Assembly: GCA_005779395.1 (NCBI GenBank)
Contig: SXJP01000049.1
Location: 1-52,416, forward strand
Length of the DNA stretch: 52,416 nucleotides
Direction of reading: 5' to 3'
Origin: Actinomycetota bacterium
GTDB lineage: Bacteria; Actinomycetota; Acidimicrobiia; IMCC26256; PALSA-610
The notes under the pieces were generated by a model. It did not search any database, was not told the DNA's origin, and saw only the letters and a program-made list of their open reading frames with translations. This document shows, in pieces, positions 16,712 through 26,083 of this stretch. A program made the translations under genes and the position numbers. The number at the start of each line of letters is the position of its first letter. Position 1 is the stretch's first letter.

Positions 16712-17229
16712 TGGCGCTCAGAGGCAAGTGGGCTCAAGGGCTACAGCCAAAACATTTCACATGGATCATCAAGGATCGTTTAGCCGCGAGTGAACGTCCA
16801 GGCGGGTTTTCACGGAATCACCGTAAGGTCAGAAGGCAAGAAGAACTGATCTGGCTAAGAACGAACACGTTTACGCGCATCGTCAGCCTTCTTGAATCGA
16901 CACAAAATCTGGTTGCGTATTCCGACGCTGGTCTAGTTGCTGCTCATTTTCCCTTGGGTAAACGCGATGACCTAGCGGTGCGTCTTACCGATGCGTACAC
17001 ACAGATCTCAACGTGGCTCGACGACCCAGACGAGAAAATCTTTATCCACTACGACGAGTTTGGCGACCTACTTCTGGGTTTTCTCGGCGGATATTTGTTG
17101 TTCGCGAAACTCGTTACAGAGGGCCCGCACGCAATTTCGATAATGGAGCAACTCGGAAATCGTACGCTCGACGCGACGGGACGCGAACTAATCGCTCTCA
17201 CGCTCGAACTTGGCCTCAAGCGCGGCTAA
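16708..17229 (+). CDS. Phosphatase-fold-like protein lacking the catalytic Cys and Arg (pseudophosphatase candidate)
   Basis: 173 residues. It begins RGKWAQGLQPKHFTWIIKDRLAASERPGG and has an RRQEELIWLRTNTFTRIVSLLES block, then a helix and strand ending IFIHYDEFGDLLLGFLGGYLL. The layout resembles dual-specificity/tyrosine phosphatases, where IHCxxGxxR is followed by a glycine-rich helix. Here the Cys position is Tyr115 and the Arg position is Leu121, so no PTP chemistry is possible. It is coupled to folP by a 4-base overlap. Fold assignment is by pattern only; it could instead be an unrelated actinobacterial family. Confidence 0.6.
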   Translation: MMALRGKWAQGLQPKHFTWIIKDRLAASERPGGFSRNHRKVRRQEELIWLRTNTFTRIVSLLESTQNLVAYSDAGLVAAHFPLGKRDDLAVRLTDAYTQISTWLDDPDEKIFIHYDEFGDLLLGFLGGYLLFAKLVTEGPHAISIMEQLGNRTLDATGRELIALTLELGLKRG

Positions 17230-17234
17230 CCGCT

Positions 17235-17270
17235 GGACTCCGTTAGGCACGAATGATGCGCACGGAGTCC
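17235..17270. terminator. Inverted repeat at the convergent gene end
   Basis: GGACTCCGT (17235-17243) and ACGGAGTCC (17262-17270) form a perfect 9-bp stem with an 18-base loop. The repeat lies between the stop of the upstream + gene and the last codons of pyk (-), so it could terminate either transcript. No T-run. Confidence 0.45.
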
Positions 17271-18652
17271 GTGCTGCCAGCTCTCGGCCCAACGCTCCCG
17301 AACACGACGGCCACTAAGTCACCTGGACTCGCTAACCCTGCTGCCAATGTGGCTCGAACGGCTACGCGCAGTTGATCATTGCCGTCGCTGACTTCTGGGA
17401 CCTCTAGCGGCTTTACTCCCCATGTGAGAGCGAGCCCACCGAGCACGTTCGGGTTTGGTGAGATGCCAGCGATTGGCATGCTCGGTCTCCAAGCGGCAAC
17501 CCGGCGTGCCGTCGAGCCGCTCTTCGTAGGACAGAGAATCGCGGCGACGCCTAGGTCCTCTGCGGCTTGCACAGCGGCATGGGCTACTGCCCAAGCGACG
17601 AGGTCGCCATCCATAGTTACGCCAGTCGGATCGACTCTGTGGTGTGGCCAATTCTCGGCAGACTCTGCGACTTCGGCCATCGTGCGAACGGTCTCGGAAG
17701 CGAACATTCCGATAGCGGTTTCTTCAGACAGCATGAGTGCATCGGTGCCATCAAGCACGGCATTTGCGACATCATTGACTTCTGCGCGTGTCGGTAGCGG
17801 GGACCTCGTCATCGATTCCAGCATCTGCGTGGCTGTGATAACTGGCTTGCCAGCCATGTTGCAATACCTGATGATCTCTTTCTGGATCATCGGTACGCGT
17901 CGGGCCGGGACCTGGATCCCGAGATCGCCACGGGCAACCATCACCCCGTCGGCAGCGCCCACAATCGATGGCAAATGATCTAACGCAGTAGCCGTCTCGA
18001 TTTTTGCGACGATGCTTGGACGATGACCTCGTTTTGGGAGTTTCGCGATCACGCCCTCGACATCTTCAGGGCGCCGGACAAATGACAGCCCAACAAAATC
18101 GGCCTTTATTTGTAACGCCAATTCGAGCGCTACCTGGTCTCGTTCGGTGAATGGGTCGATGTGGCTCTCTGACCTAGGTAGGTGCATTCCTTTGCGGCTA
18201 CGCAGTGTGCCAGCTCGAACGACGCGTGTAATTACGTCATCACCATCGACCGTGTCGACTCGCAACACGATCGCTCCGTCGGCAAGGAAGATTTCATCGT
18301 GGGGCTTCACCCAATTAGGCAGTTCCGTAATTGTTGTAGATACCTCGTGCTGATTGCCAACGATGTCGCGCGAAGTCAGAATGAACTCGGCATCGCACGC
18401 GAGTTCGACAGAATCTGACGTGAGCATCCCAGTGCGCATTTTCGGGCCAGGCAGATCGACGAGTACGCCGACAGTGCGCCCAGCTTCGCGGGCAACTCTC
18501 CGAGCGAGATTTGCGTTAGCGATGTGCGACTCGTTGTCGCCGTGGGAAGCGTTCAGTCGTACAACATCGACGCCAGCCTCAATTAGCCCACGCATACCTT
18601 CTTCTGTGTCAGTCGCGGGCCCGATCGTCGCGACGATTTTCGTTCGTCTCAT
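17243..18652 (-). CDS. pyk: Pyruvate kinase
   Basis: Last step of glycolysis: PEP + ADP to pyruvate + ATP. N-terminus RRTKIVATIGPATD, then VDVVRLNASHGD (the family usually has LNFSHG), the active-site region DGVMVARGDLGIQVP, KPVITATQMLESM and a C-terminal allosteric domain ending in VFGSVGP. 469 residues, a typical short bacterial form. Divergent from folB (start-to-start distance about 50 bases). Confidence 0.97.
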   Translation of the reverse strand: MRRTKIVATIGPATDTEEGMRGLIEAGVDVVRLNASHGDNESHIANANLARRVAREAGRTVGVLVDLPGPKMRTGMLTSDSVELACDAEFILTSRDIVGNQHEVSTTITELPNWVKPHDEIFLADGAIVLRVDTVDGDDVITRVVRAGTLRSRKGMHLPRSESHIDPFTERDQVALELALQIKADFVGLSFVRRPEDVEGVIAKLPKRGHRPSIVAKIETATALDHLPSIVGAADGVMVARGDLGIQVPARRVPMIQKEIIRYCNMAGKPVITATQMLESMTRSPLPTRAEVNDVANAVLDGTDALMLSEETAIGMFASETVRTMAEVAESAENWPHHRVDPTGVTMDGDLVAWAVAHAAVQAAEDLGVAAILCPTKSGSTARRVAAWRPSMPIAGISPNPNVLGGLALTWGVKPLEVPEVSDGNDQLRVAVRATLAAGLASPGDLVAVVFGSVGPRAGSTDSVRIIRA

Positions 18653-18689
18653 ATCGCCATTTTGCGCTATGCGTCTAGTCCCTTATCGC

Positions 18690-18703
18690 TAGGGTTCCGC
18701 CTT
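18690..18703 (+). promoter_or_regulatory. Putative -10 upstream of folB
   Basis: TAGGGT (18690-18695) lies eight bases before the ATG of folB, and no Shine-Dalgarno is seen between them. The same hexamer precedes radA. A leaderless or near-leaderless start is inferred. Confidence 0.3.
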
Positions 18704-19054
18704 ATGGACAAGATATTGATTCCCGGCTTGCGAACGTTAGGTATCCACGGTGTGCTACCAGAGGAACGCGAGCGCAAGCAACCCTTCGAGGTCGACATCG
18801 AACTTCATATTGATCTCTCACTAGCTGGCGCGTCAGACGACCTCGCCGACACGGTTGATTACGGCAAAATCTGCGAGGCCGTGAGCGGTGTCGTGGCCTC
18901 TGAAAGCTTCTTGTTGCTTGAGAGGCTTGCTGCGCGCATAGCCGATGTCTGCAAGCAAGATCCGCGCGTCCTGAAAGCCGTTGTAGAGGTCCGCAAACTG
19001 CACCCGCCGGTGATTGCGCAAGTGAAACATGTTGCAGTGCGGGTAGAGCGCTGA
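18704..19054 (+). CDS. folB: Dihydroneopterin aldolase
   Basis: Folate pathway: 7,8-dihydroneopterin to 6-hydroxymethyl-dihydropterin. MDKILIPGLRTLGIHGVLPEE with RKQPFEVDIEL and the later TVDYGKICEAV are the recognisable FolB features; KLHPPVIAQVKHVAVRVER ends the protein. 116 residues from the ATG at 18704. The frame is open upstream to 18662, but MDKI is the family-like start. folK follows 5 bases later. Confidence 0.94.
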   Translation: MDKILIPGLRTLGIHGVLPEERERKQPFEVDIELHIDLSLAGASDDLADTVDYGKICEAVSGVVASESFLLLERLAARIADVCKQDPRVLKAVVEVRKLHPPVIAQVKHVAVRVER

Positions 19055-19059
19055 CGGCG

Positions 19060-19530
19060 GTGGCACTAGCGCACTTGTCGCTCGGATCAAACCTTGGCGA
19101 CAGACTCGCGTATCTCCAGGGCGCGTTAGATGGGCTGTTAGGACACCCCGAAATTGCTGTGATTGCCGTGTCTCACGTCTATGAGACCGACCCTGTCGGC
19201 GGTCCGGTCCAGGATGACTACCTGAACGTGGTCGTCAAAATCACCACGGAACTCAGCGCGTACGAACTCCTTGCGTTTACGCAAGGGCTTGAGCTTGCAG
19301 CGCTGCGGGTGCGAAAACAGCGTTGGGGACCCCGAACGCTCGATGTTGACATTTTGCTGTACGACGATTTGGTCCAGGACGATCCAGGGTTAACAATCCC
19401 TCACCCCCGAATGTTTGAGCGGGGATTTGTAATTACTCCGCTGCGCGACGTTTCGCCGGACCTCGCGCCCGCATCTGTTGTCGCAGGTGGCGGTGTTCGG
19501 CCCCTGTCGGGTGTGTCGCTGCGGCACTAA
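19060..19530 (+). CDS. folK: 2-amino-4-hydroxy-6-hydroxymethyldihydropteridine pyrophosphokinase
   Basis: Transfers pyrophosphate to hydroxymethyl-dihydropterin for FolP. Motifs: LSLGSNLGDR at the N-terminus, YETDPVGG with QDDYLNVVVK, and RWGPRTLDVDILLYDD followed by IPHPRMFERGFVITPL, all canonical. 156 residues, GTG start 5 bases after folB. Confidence 0.95.
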   Translation: MALAHLSLGSNLGDRLAYLQGALDGLLGHPEIAVIAVSHVYETDPVGGPVQDDYLNVVVKITTELSAYELLAFTQGLELAALRVRKQRWGPRTLDVDILLYDDLVQDDPGLTIPHPRMFERGFVITPLRDVSPDLAPASVVAGGGVRPLSGVSLRH

Positions 19531-19531
19531 T

Positions 19532-20437
19532 CTTGAGCGGATAGACGCAGAACGGCACTCTCAAACCTCGCCCGGCATCGGCAAGGGAACTCTCGCGCTC
19601 GTCGGGCCAGGCAGAGCAGGTAGCACGTTGGCTCTCGCTCTGACGGCGATCGGTTTCGATGTCGTAGGTGTCGCTGGCCGTGCGGTCGACGCCGTCTCAA
19701 CTCTTTCTACGGCAGCGTGTCTCGATGCAGAACCGCGATTCGTAGCCCAGGTTGGGACGGGAGCGTCACTAATTCTTATCGCGACCCCAGACTCAGCGAT
19801 TGCGCAGGTTGCTACAGCGATTGCACCTTCAGTCGAGTCAGATGCGCTCGTGGTGCATCTTTCTGGCTCACGTGGCCTCGAAGTATTCGATGAACTCTTG
19901 CGCCTCCGGCCCGATGTGCGTGTCGGTGCGCTCCACCCACTGCAGTCGATACCAACGACCCGCGTTGGGCTAGATCGCCTTCCGGATTCGTGGGCTGCGA
20001 TTGCGGGCGACTCTGCGGTCGAACAACTCGCACTTGCATTGGAACTGAAGCCAGTCAGGATCAGAGAGCAAGACCGAGAGCTTTACCATGCTGCGGCTGT
20101 AGTTGCCTCTAACCACGTGGTCGCATTGCTCGGTCAAGTCGAGCGTCTCGCCGCAACGGTTGGTGTTCCGTTCGACGCGTTTGCTCCGCTAGTCGATGCT
20201 TCAGTGCGAAACGCTTTCGAGTTGGGTCCACGGTCGGCTCTAACAGGCCCAGTCGCTCGAGGCGATCTAGTTACGGTCGAAGGTCATATAGCCGCTATGG
20301 ACCCCGGTGAGCGCGACTCGTATCGCGCTCTTGCTCGTGAGTCCGCTCGTCTTATTGATAGACGCGACAACGCGTTAGATCGACTCCTAGAGGATTTACG
20401 CGGACTCGAACCGGAACTTCCATCTTCTGGCGATTAG
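19532..20437 (+). CDS. Rossmann-fold / DUF2520 protein (NADP-binding, ketopantoate-reductase-like)
   Basis: About 301 residues. It has an N-terminal nucleotide-binding fold (LALVGPGRAGSTLALAL, then ILIATPDSAIAQVA and VVHLSGSRG) and a C-terminal helical dimerisation domain (YHAAAVVASNHVVALL, SALTGPVARGD) typical of DUF2520. The gene sits between folK and panC, where actinobacteria usually have it. That position has led to suggestions of a role in pantothenate or folate metabolism, but none is proven. Start uncertain: TTG at 19532, just after the folK stop, is chosen; a TTG at 19478 inside folK is less likely. Confidence 0.82.
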   Translation, partial: LERIDAERHSQTSPGIGKGTLALVGPGRAGSTLALALTAIGFDVVGVAGRAVDAVSTLSTAACLDAEPRFVAQVGTGASLILIATPDSAIAQVATAIAPSVESDALVVHLSGSRGLEVFDELLRLRPDVRVGALHPLQSIPTTRVGLDRLPDSWAAIAGDSAVEQLALALELKPVRIREQDRELYHAAAVVASNHVVALLGQVERLAATVGVPFDAFAPLVDASVRNAFELGPRSALTGPVARGDLVTVEGHIAAMDPGERDSYRALARESARLIDRRDNALDRLLEDLRGLEPELPSSGD

Positions 20438-20449
20438 AACGAAACACGC

Positions 20450-21322
20450 ATGACCAAATTGGTAACTGCCATCGCAGAACTTCGCGCTTCGACATCTGCG
20501 GCACGTTCACGTAACCAGTCAATCGGCCTCGTGCCGACAATGGGTTTCCTTCATGCTGGCCATAGTTCGCTCATGCGGCGCGCACGTTCCGAATGTGACA
20601 TTGTTGTTGTAACAATCTTTGTGAACCCGCTTCAGTTTGGGCCGAACGAAGATCTTGCGAGCTACCCGCGTGATCTTGAATCTGACCTCGCAGTGTGCGA
20701 AGCCGACGGCGTCGATCTCGTGTTCGCGCCGAGTGTCGACGAGATGTACCCGGATGCGGCCTCGCGATCAACTGTGCATGTAGCCGGGCTTGGGGAATCG
20801 CTCTGTGGGCGCAGTCGTCCGGGCCATTTCGATGGAGTAACGACCGTTGTGTCGAGGCTGTTCGACATTATCGGGCCGTCTCGTGCCTACTTCGGCCAGA
20901 AAGATGCCCAACAACTTGCCATCGTGACGAGAATGGTTGTCGAACTCGGGCTTGACGTACAAATTGTTGGTTGCCCACTTATTCGAGAAGCAGATGGACT
21001 TGCGCTGTCGTCTCGCAACGCGTATCTATCGCCAGAAGAACGTGCGGCCGCTCCGAAGTTGCATCAAGCACTCTTAGCCGCTGAAAGAGTTTTCAAGCGG
21101 GGCGTTAGCGACCCCGCCGCGATCACACGAGTTGTACGGTCCCAAATCGAGTTGGAGCCACTATTCGCGATTGATTATGTGGAGTGCGTCGACACCGAAT
21201 CACTAGTTGCACTCGACACCATCGAAAAGACTGGTTTGATCGTCGTAGCTGCAAGAATCGGAAGGACTCGCCTCATCGACAACCTCGTCCTGGCGCGAGG
21301 CCTCGTAGATCAGACCCCATAG
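20450..21322 (+). CDS. panC: Pantothenate synthetase
   Basis: Joins pantoate and beta-alanine with ATP (CoA pathway). GLVPTMGFLHAGHSSLMRRA carries the HxGH-type nucleotide motif. VVTIFVNPLQFGPNEDLASYPR, then SRAYFGQKDAQQL and LSSRNAYLS (KMSKS-like), complete the set. 290 residues. No panB or panD is present here. nadB starts 12 bases later. Confidence 0.97.
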   Translation: MTKLVTAIAELRASTSAARSRNQSIGLVPTMGFLHAGHSSLMRRARSECDIVVVTIFVNPLQFGPNEDLASYPRDLESDLAVCEADGVDLVFAPSVDEMYPDAASRSTVHVAGLGESLCGRSRPGHFDGVTTVVSRLFDIIGPSRAYFGQKDAQQLAIVTRMVVELGLDVQIVGCPLIREADGLALSSRNAYLSPEERAAAPKLHQALLAAERVFKRGVSDPAAITRVVRSQIELEPLFAIDYVECVDTESLVALDTIEKTGLIVVAARIGRTRLIDNLVLARGLVDQTP

Positions 21323-21334
21323 GCTGAGCGGTTC

Positions 21335-22960
21335 ATGTACGACCTTCTAGTGCTTGGTAGCGGTGTCGCAGGCCTCTCTACAGCTCTGCGCGCAGCGAGC
21401 AAAGGGATGAGCGCCCTCGTCGTGACGAAGGGTGCGTTGGCGATGACCGCGACTCACTACGCGCAGGGTGGAGTGGCGGCCGCGCTTGATGAGCCCGACA
21501 GCATCGAACTTCACATGTCCGACACGTTGGTTGCAGGAGCTGGGCTATGTGACTCTGAAGCTGTCCGGGTGCTCGTAACAGAGGGACCCGACAGGGTCCG
21601 AGAACTAGGTGCGATGGGCGCACAGTTCGACGCGGTGGCTGGCCAACCCGGCACATGGCGTCTCGCCCGTGAAGGTGGGCACTCGCTCCCGCGAGTGGTT
21701 CATTCTGGTGGCGATGCGACAGGCGCTGAAATCGAACGTGCACTCGCCACGGCCGCAGCGGCGCAAGGCGTGGAGGTGCTTGAAGGCTGGCTCGCATTAG
21801 ATCTCTTGATCGAAAATGGCCGATGCGCGGGCGTGCTTGCGCTCGATGGGTACGGCCAGGTTCACAACTTGCGGGCAACCGACACTGTGCTTGCTACTGG
21901 TGGAGCCGGACAATGTTTTGCAGTAACAACTAACCCGTCGGTGTCGACTGGCGACGGAATCGCACTCGCGCTACGCGCAGGAGTCGCATGTAGCGACACC
22001 GAGTTCGTTCAGTTTCATCCAACGGCGCTGCACGTTGAACATATGCCTCGACCATTGCTCTCCGAAGCGTTACGCGGCGAAGGCGCAGTGCTTCGCGATG
22101 AACTCGGCGTTGGATTCATGGCTGGCGTTCACCCATTAGGTGACCTTGCGCCACGCGACGTAGTCGCTCGAAACATTTCGATGAAGCTGCGCGACCAAGG
22201 TGTGGATTGCGTATGGCTCGATGCGACGATGATCCCAGATTTCGATCTGCGTTTTCCAACAATCTTCAAGGCATGCAGGTCCTTCGACCTCGATCCGCGC
22301 ATCGATTGGCTGCCGGTTGCGCCAGCGGCGCACTACTTGTGTGGTGGCGTACTCACTGACCTAGACGGGGCCACGACGATGCCACACTTATGGGCGTGTG
22401 GCGAGACCGCCGATGCTGGCGTGCACGGCGCGAATCGTCTGGCGTCCAATTCTTTGCTCGATGGTCTGGTATTCGGGGCGCGCGTTGTCGACGCGATCGC
22501 CCGCGACAAGTTGGGAGCGGACGAGACTGGCGCGCTTGCCGGAGCTGGTGGCTTGGCGGGGTTGGGTGAACAGACTGATGACTCTGAGTTGTCGATCAAG
22601 CCCAACGGCGTCGTGCCAGCGGAAGTAAGAGCGTCAGTTCAGAAGCTGATGTCAAGAGACGTAGGCGTAGTGCGTGATGCAGCGAATCTCGACCTTGCCG
22701 CAAAGACGCTGGGCGACTTCGCTGTACTTGCGCGCGAGATGCCGTCGCGTTCTATTGAGTCCTACGAGGTGCGGAATCTCATCCGAGTGGCCAGCGCGAT
22801 TGTCGCTAACGCCTTTGCGCGCCAAGAGTCGCGCGGGGCGCAAATTCGTGCCGATTTTTCAGAACGAAACGATGAACTATTAGGTCGCTTCGTCTTAGTT
22901 GGAGATCGCGCTCCACAGTTCATCCCAGTTAGAGAGGCCGTTGCAGGTGGTCGAACATGA
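21335..22960 (+). CDS. nadB: L-aspartate oxidase
   Basis: FAD enzyme making iminoaspartate for de novo NAD synthesis. N-terminal FAD motif VLGSGVAGLSTALRA, then MTATHYAQGGVAAAL, VLATGGAGQCF, TEFVQFHPTAL, AHYLCGGV and HGANRLASNSLLDGLVFG, all typical of the succinate dehydrogenase/aspartate oxidase family. 541 residues. It overlaps nadC by four bases. The partner nadA (quinolinate synthase), which normally lies next to it, is not in the window. Confidence 0.96.
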   Translation: MYDLLVLGSGVAGLSTALRAASKGMSALVVTKGALAMTATHYAQGGVAAALDEPDSIELHMSDTLVAGAGLCDSEAVRVLVTEGPDRVRELGAMGAQFDAVAGQPGTWRLAREGGHSLPRVVHSGGDATGAEIERALATAAAAQGVEVLEGWLALDLLIENGRCAGVLALDGYGQVHNLRATDTVLATGGAGQCFAVTTNPSVSTGDGIALALRAGVACSDTEFVQFHPTALHVEHMPRPLLSEALRGEGAVLRDELGVGFMAGVHPLGDLAPRDVVARNISMKLRDQGVDCVWLDATMIPDFDLRFPTIFKACRSFDLDPRIDWLPVAPAAHYLCGGVLTDLDGATTMPHLWACGETADAGVHGANRLASNSLLDGLVFGARVVDAIARDKLGADETGALAGAGGLAGLGEQTDDSELSIKPNGVVPAEVRASVQKLMSRDVGVVRDAANLDLAAKTLGDFAVLAREMPSRSIESYEVRNLIRVASAIVANAFARQESRGAQIRADFSERNDELLGRFVLVGDRAPQFIPVREAVAGGRT

Positions 22961-23796
22961 ACGAATTTGATCCGCCTCTCGCGGTGGTCGCAGAAGTGGT
23001 TGCGATGGGGTTGAGTGAAGACCTCGGAATCCTGGGAGACATCACGTCGCTCGGAGTCATCGCCGAGGATTCGTACTCGGTCGCCAGGTTCGTAGCGAGG
23101 GATGAGGGAGTACTTGCCGGAAGCGCTTGTGTTACTGAAACCTTTGCACAAGTCGATCCGAATGTCGAAGTGAGTTGGGCTGTAGCCGACGGTTACACCG
23201 TTGGTGCTGGACAAACGCTAGCTACCGTCTCGGGCCCGACGCGCTCGCTCCTCGCTGGCGAGCGGCTTGCGCTCAATCTTGTATGCCACCTCTCCGGCGT
23301 TGCGACCCTGACGCGGCGCTATGTCCGCGCAGTTCATGGCGATGCACGTATCCTCGACACTCGCAAGACCATCCCAGGCTTGCGTGCACTGCAGAAAGCC
23401 GCTGTGCGCGCAGGCGGCGGATTCAACCATCGTGAATCGTTGTCTGATGCTGTTTTGCTGAAGGACAATCACCTTGCCGTTGTCGGCATCAAGGTTGCGG
23501 TTGCGCGGTCGCGGAGCCGTTGGCCTGGTCGCATGATCGAAGTCGAATGTGAATCGATCGATCAGGTGATTGAGGCAGTCGATGCCGAAGCCGATCGCAT
23601 CATGCTCGACAACATGACCGTTGAGGAAGTCCGCAAGGCGGTCTCGCACATCGATGGGCGCGCCGAAGTAGAGGTCTCTGGCCAACTTTCTCTCGAAACG
23701 GTCAGCGACTATGCGGCCGCCGGTGTCGACTTCATTTCAGTTGGCGCTCTCACACATTCGGTGAAAGTGTTTGATATCGGCATGGATATGGACTGA
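22957..23796 (+). CDS. nadC: Nicotinate-nucleotide pyrophosphorylase (quinolinate phosphoribosyltransferase)
   Basis: Converts quinolinate and PRPP to nicotinate mononucleotide. SEDLGILGDITS at the N-terminus, ARILDTRKTIPGLRALQKAAVRAGGGFNHR (written here only as landmarks DTRKT and GGGFNHR), then LKDNHL, IEVECES, IMLDNM and VDFISVGALTHS are all canonical. 279 residues; ATGA overlap with nadB indicates coupling. Confidence 0.97.
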   Translation: MNEFDPPLAVVAEVVAMGLSEDLGILGDITSLGVIAEDSYSVARFVARDEGVLAGSACVTETFAQVDPNVEVSWAVADGYTVGAGQTLATVSGPTRSLLAGERLALNLVCHLSGVATLTRRYVRAVHGDARILDTRKTIPGLRALQKAAVRAGGGFNHRESLSDAVLLKDNHLAVVGIKVAVARSRSRWPGRMIEVECESIDQVIEAVDAEADRIMLDNMTVEEVRKAVSHIDGRAEVEVSGQLSLETVSDYAAAGVDFISVGALTHSVKVFDIGMDMD

Positions 23797-23807
23797 GTGG
23801 TGCACTA

Positions 23808-24572
23808 ATGCTTCTTGCTGTCGACGCAGGCAACACCCACACCGTTGTAGGGCTATTCGATGGATCCGAACTGGTCGATCATTGGCGTATCGCAACGAAT
23901 GCCGAACGTACCTCAGACGAACTTGCTCTTATGTTTCAGCAGTTTCTCGGTTTTCATGGCTTCAGTTTCGATGACGCGATAACTGGTGTCGCCGTGTGCT
24001 CCGGAGTTCCGATCGTGACGGCAGCACTGCGCGATATGACCTCGCGTTACTTCGGATTTCAAGCGATGGTCTTAGAGCCGGGTGTGCGTACTGGTATGCC
24101 AATCCTCTACGACAACCCGAAGGAAGTCGGAGCCGATCGCATAGCTAATGCGGTGGGCGCGTTCGTCTCGTACGGCGGCCCGAGCATCGTTGTCGACTTC
24201 GGTACTGCGACCACCATCGAAGCAATCAGCAGAAAGGGCGAGTACCTCGGCGGCGCGATCGTGCCCGGCATCGAAATCAGCATGGACGCTCTATTTGGTC
24301 GCGCTGCGGGCCTACGACGAGTCGAACTGGTTGCCCCGAAGGAAGTCATTGGAAAGAGCACAGTCGAGTCGATCCAGAGTGGCGCCATTTACGGTTTCTC
24401 AGGTCAGGTAGATGCAATTGTCCGGCTATTCGAGGCAGAATTAGGCAAGTGCAAAGTCATAGCCACGGGTGGGCTAGCAGAATTGATTTCCCCGCACACT
24501 CGCTGTATTCAACATCTTGAGCCGTGGCTCACGCTCTATGGCCTTCGCACAATTTTTGAAAGGAATCAATGA
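23808..24572 (+). CDS. coaX: Type III pantothenate kinase
   Basis: Phosphorylates pantothenate, the first committed step to CoA; together with panC in the same run it ties this cluster to cofactor synthesis. Motifs: LLAVDAGNTHTVVGLFDG (phosphate-binding), GADRIANAVGAF, IVVDFGTATTIEAIS, GGAIVPGIEIS and VIATGGLAE. 254 residues, normal. The ATGA overlap with lysS suggests co-translation. Confidence 0.96.
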   Translation: MLLAVDAGNTHTVVGLFDGSELVDHWRIATNAERTSDELALMFQQFLGFHGFSFDDAITGVAVCSGVPIVTAALRDMTSRYFGFQAMVLEPGVRTGMPILYDNPKEVGADRIANAVGAFVSYGGPSIVVDFGTATTIEAISRKGEYLGGAIVPGIEISMDALFGRAAGLRRVELVAPKEVIGKSTVESIQSGAIYGFSGQVDAIVRLFEAELGKCKVIATGGLAELISPHTRCIQHLEPWLTLYGLRTIFERNQ

Positions 24573-26083
24573 CAGACCCCGTGCCGTACACGCCTAGTGA
24601 CATCGAAGGTGCGGCAGCAGAAGAACGTCTAAAGCGCATAGGGAAAATCGAATCGATGCGATCGGTCGGAGTCGATCCGTACCCTGTGAATTTCTCCAGG
24701 ACAACGACCTGCAGTGCCTTGCATGAGAAGTTCGATGGGCTCGAACCCGGCGAAGAAACCACCGAGGTCGTCAGCGTCGCAGGACGCATGTTGTTATTTA
24801 GAGACCAGGGCAAACTCGTTTTCGCCACAATTCGCGACGGCAATGGGTCGATCCAGTTATTTGTCAGCAAGTCAGTGGTTGGAGATGAAGCCTTCTCGCA
24901 GTTCTGCGACCTCGATCTCGGCGACTGGGTAGGAGTTTCTGGCAACGTAATGAAGACGCGCAAGGGCGAACTCTCGATCAAGGTCGCTAGCGCCGAACTT
25001 CTCTCGAAGGCTGTCCGCCCGATGCCTGACAAGTGGCATGGCCTCTCAGATGTCGATACGCGTTTTCGACAGCGCTATGTCGATCTGATCGCGAACGAAG
25101 ATGCTCGTCGCGTTTTCGAAATACGTTTCGGTGCGATCGCGGCTATCCGTACCTACCTCCGCGAACGCAACTTTGTCGAGGTCGAAACGCCGGTCCTCCA
25201 ACCGATTGCCGGTGGCGCGACTGCGCGTCCATTCCTGACACACCACAACGCGCTCGGCACTGAGTTCGCTTTGCGCATCGCGCCGGAGTTGTACCTAAAG
25301 CGTCTCATCGTTGGCGGGATGGAAAAGGTCTTCGAGATTGGTCGCGTATTTCGCAACGAAGGCGTTTCGACTAGGCACAATCCCGAATTTACGATGTTCG
25401 AGTTGTACGCGGCGTTCGCTGACTACAACGACATGGCAGCGCTGACCGAGAACATCATCGCCGCGGCGGCACTCGCGACGGTTGGCACGACGCAGGTAGA
25501 ACTCGACGGTCGCAAGATCAACCTGGACCCGCCTTTCAGGCGAGCGACTATGCGTGAACTTGTGGTCGAACACGCGAACCTCGACTTGCATCCGAGTCAA
25601 CCAGTAGAGGAGTTACGCGCCCACTGCGAGCGACTCGAGATCCCGTTCAAGAACGAGTGGGGTTCCGGAAAACTTCTGCTCGAAATTTACGAAAAGACCA
25701 CAGAGCACAAGATCGTGGAGCCGACCTTCGTGATGGATTATCCGGTCGAAGTCTCGCCGTTTGCCCGCGTGCACCGCGCCGACAAAGACCTAACCGAGCG
25801 ATGGGAACTAATTATCAATGGTAGAGAGCTAGCTAACGCGTTTAGCGAGCTCAACGACCCAATCGACCAATATCAGAGATTCGAGAATCAGGTCAAGATG
25901 AAGCAACTTGGCGACGACGAAGCTCAAGGCATGGATGACGACTATGTGCGAGCGCTTGAGTACGGCATGCCACCAACAGGAGGCGTCGGAATCGGAATTG
26001 ATCGCCTTGTCATGCTCATTGCTGGCGTAAGTTCTATTCGAGAAGTGATTTTGTTCCCCCACCTTCGTCCAGAGGCAAAATGA
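24569..26083 (+). CDS. lysS: Lysyl-tRNA synthetase, class II
   Basis: Charges tRNA-Lys. An OB-fold anticodon-binding domain comes first (about 60-160, VSVAGRMLLFRDQGKLVFATI), then the class II core: motif 1 around NFVEVETPVLQPI, motif 2 EIGRVFRNEGVSTRHNPEFTMFE, motif 3 GVGIGIDRLVMLIAG. 504 residues. Overlaps both neighbours by four bases (ATGA), so it is embedded in the coaX-lysS-SDR-acyltransferase run. Confidence 0.97.
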   Translation: MTDPVPYTPSDIEGAAAEERLKRIGKIESMRSVGVDPYPVNFSRTTTCSALHEKFDGLEPGEETTEVVSVAGRMLLFRDQGKLVFATIRDGNGSIQLFVSKSVVGDEAFSQFCDLDLGDWVGVSGNVMKTRKGELSIKVASAELLSKAVRPMPDKWHGLSDVDTRFRQRYVDLIANEDARRVFEIRFGAIAAIRTYLRERNFVEVETPVLQPIAGGATARPFLTHHNALGTEFALRIAPELYLKRLIVGGMEKVFEIGRVFRNEGVSTRHNPEFTMFELYAAFADYNDMAALTENIIAAAALATVGTTQVELDGRKINLDPPFRRATMRELVVEHANLDLHPSQPVEELRAHCERLEIPFKNEWGSGKLLLEIYEKTTEHKIVEPTFVMDYPVEVSPFARVHRADKDLTERWELIINGRELANAFSELNDPIDQYQRFENQVKMKQLGDDEAQGMDDDYVRALEYGMPPTGGVGIGIDRLVMLIAGVSSIREVILFPHLRPEAK

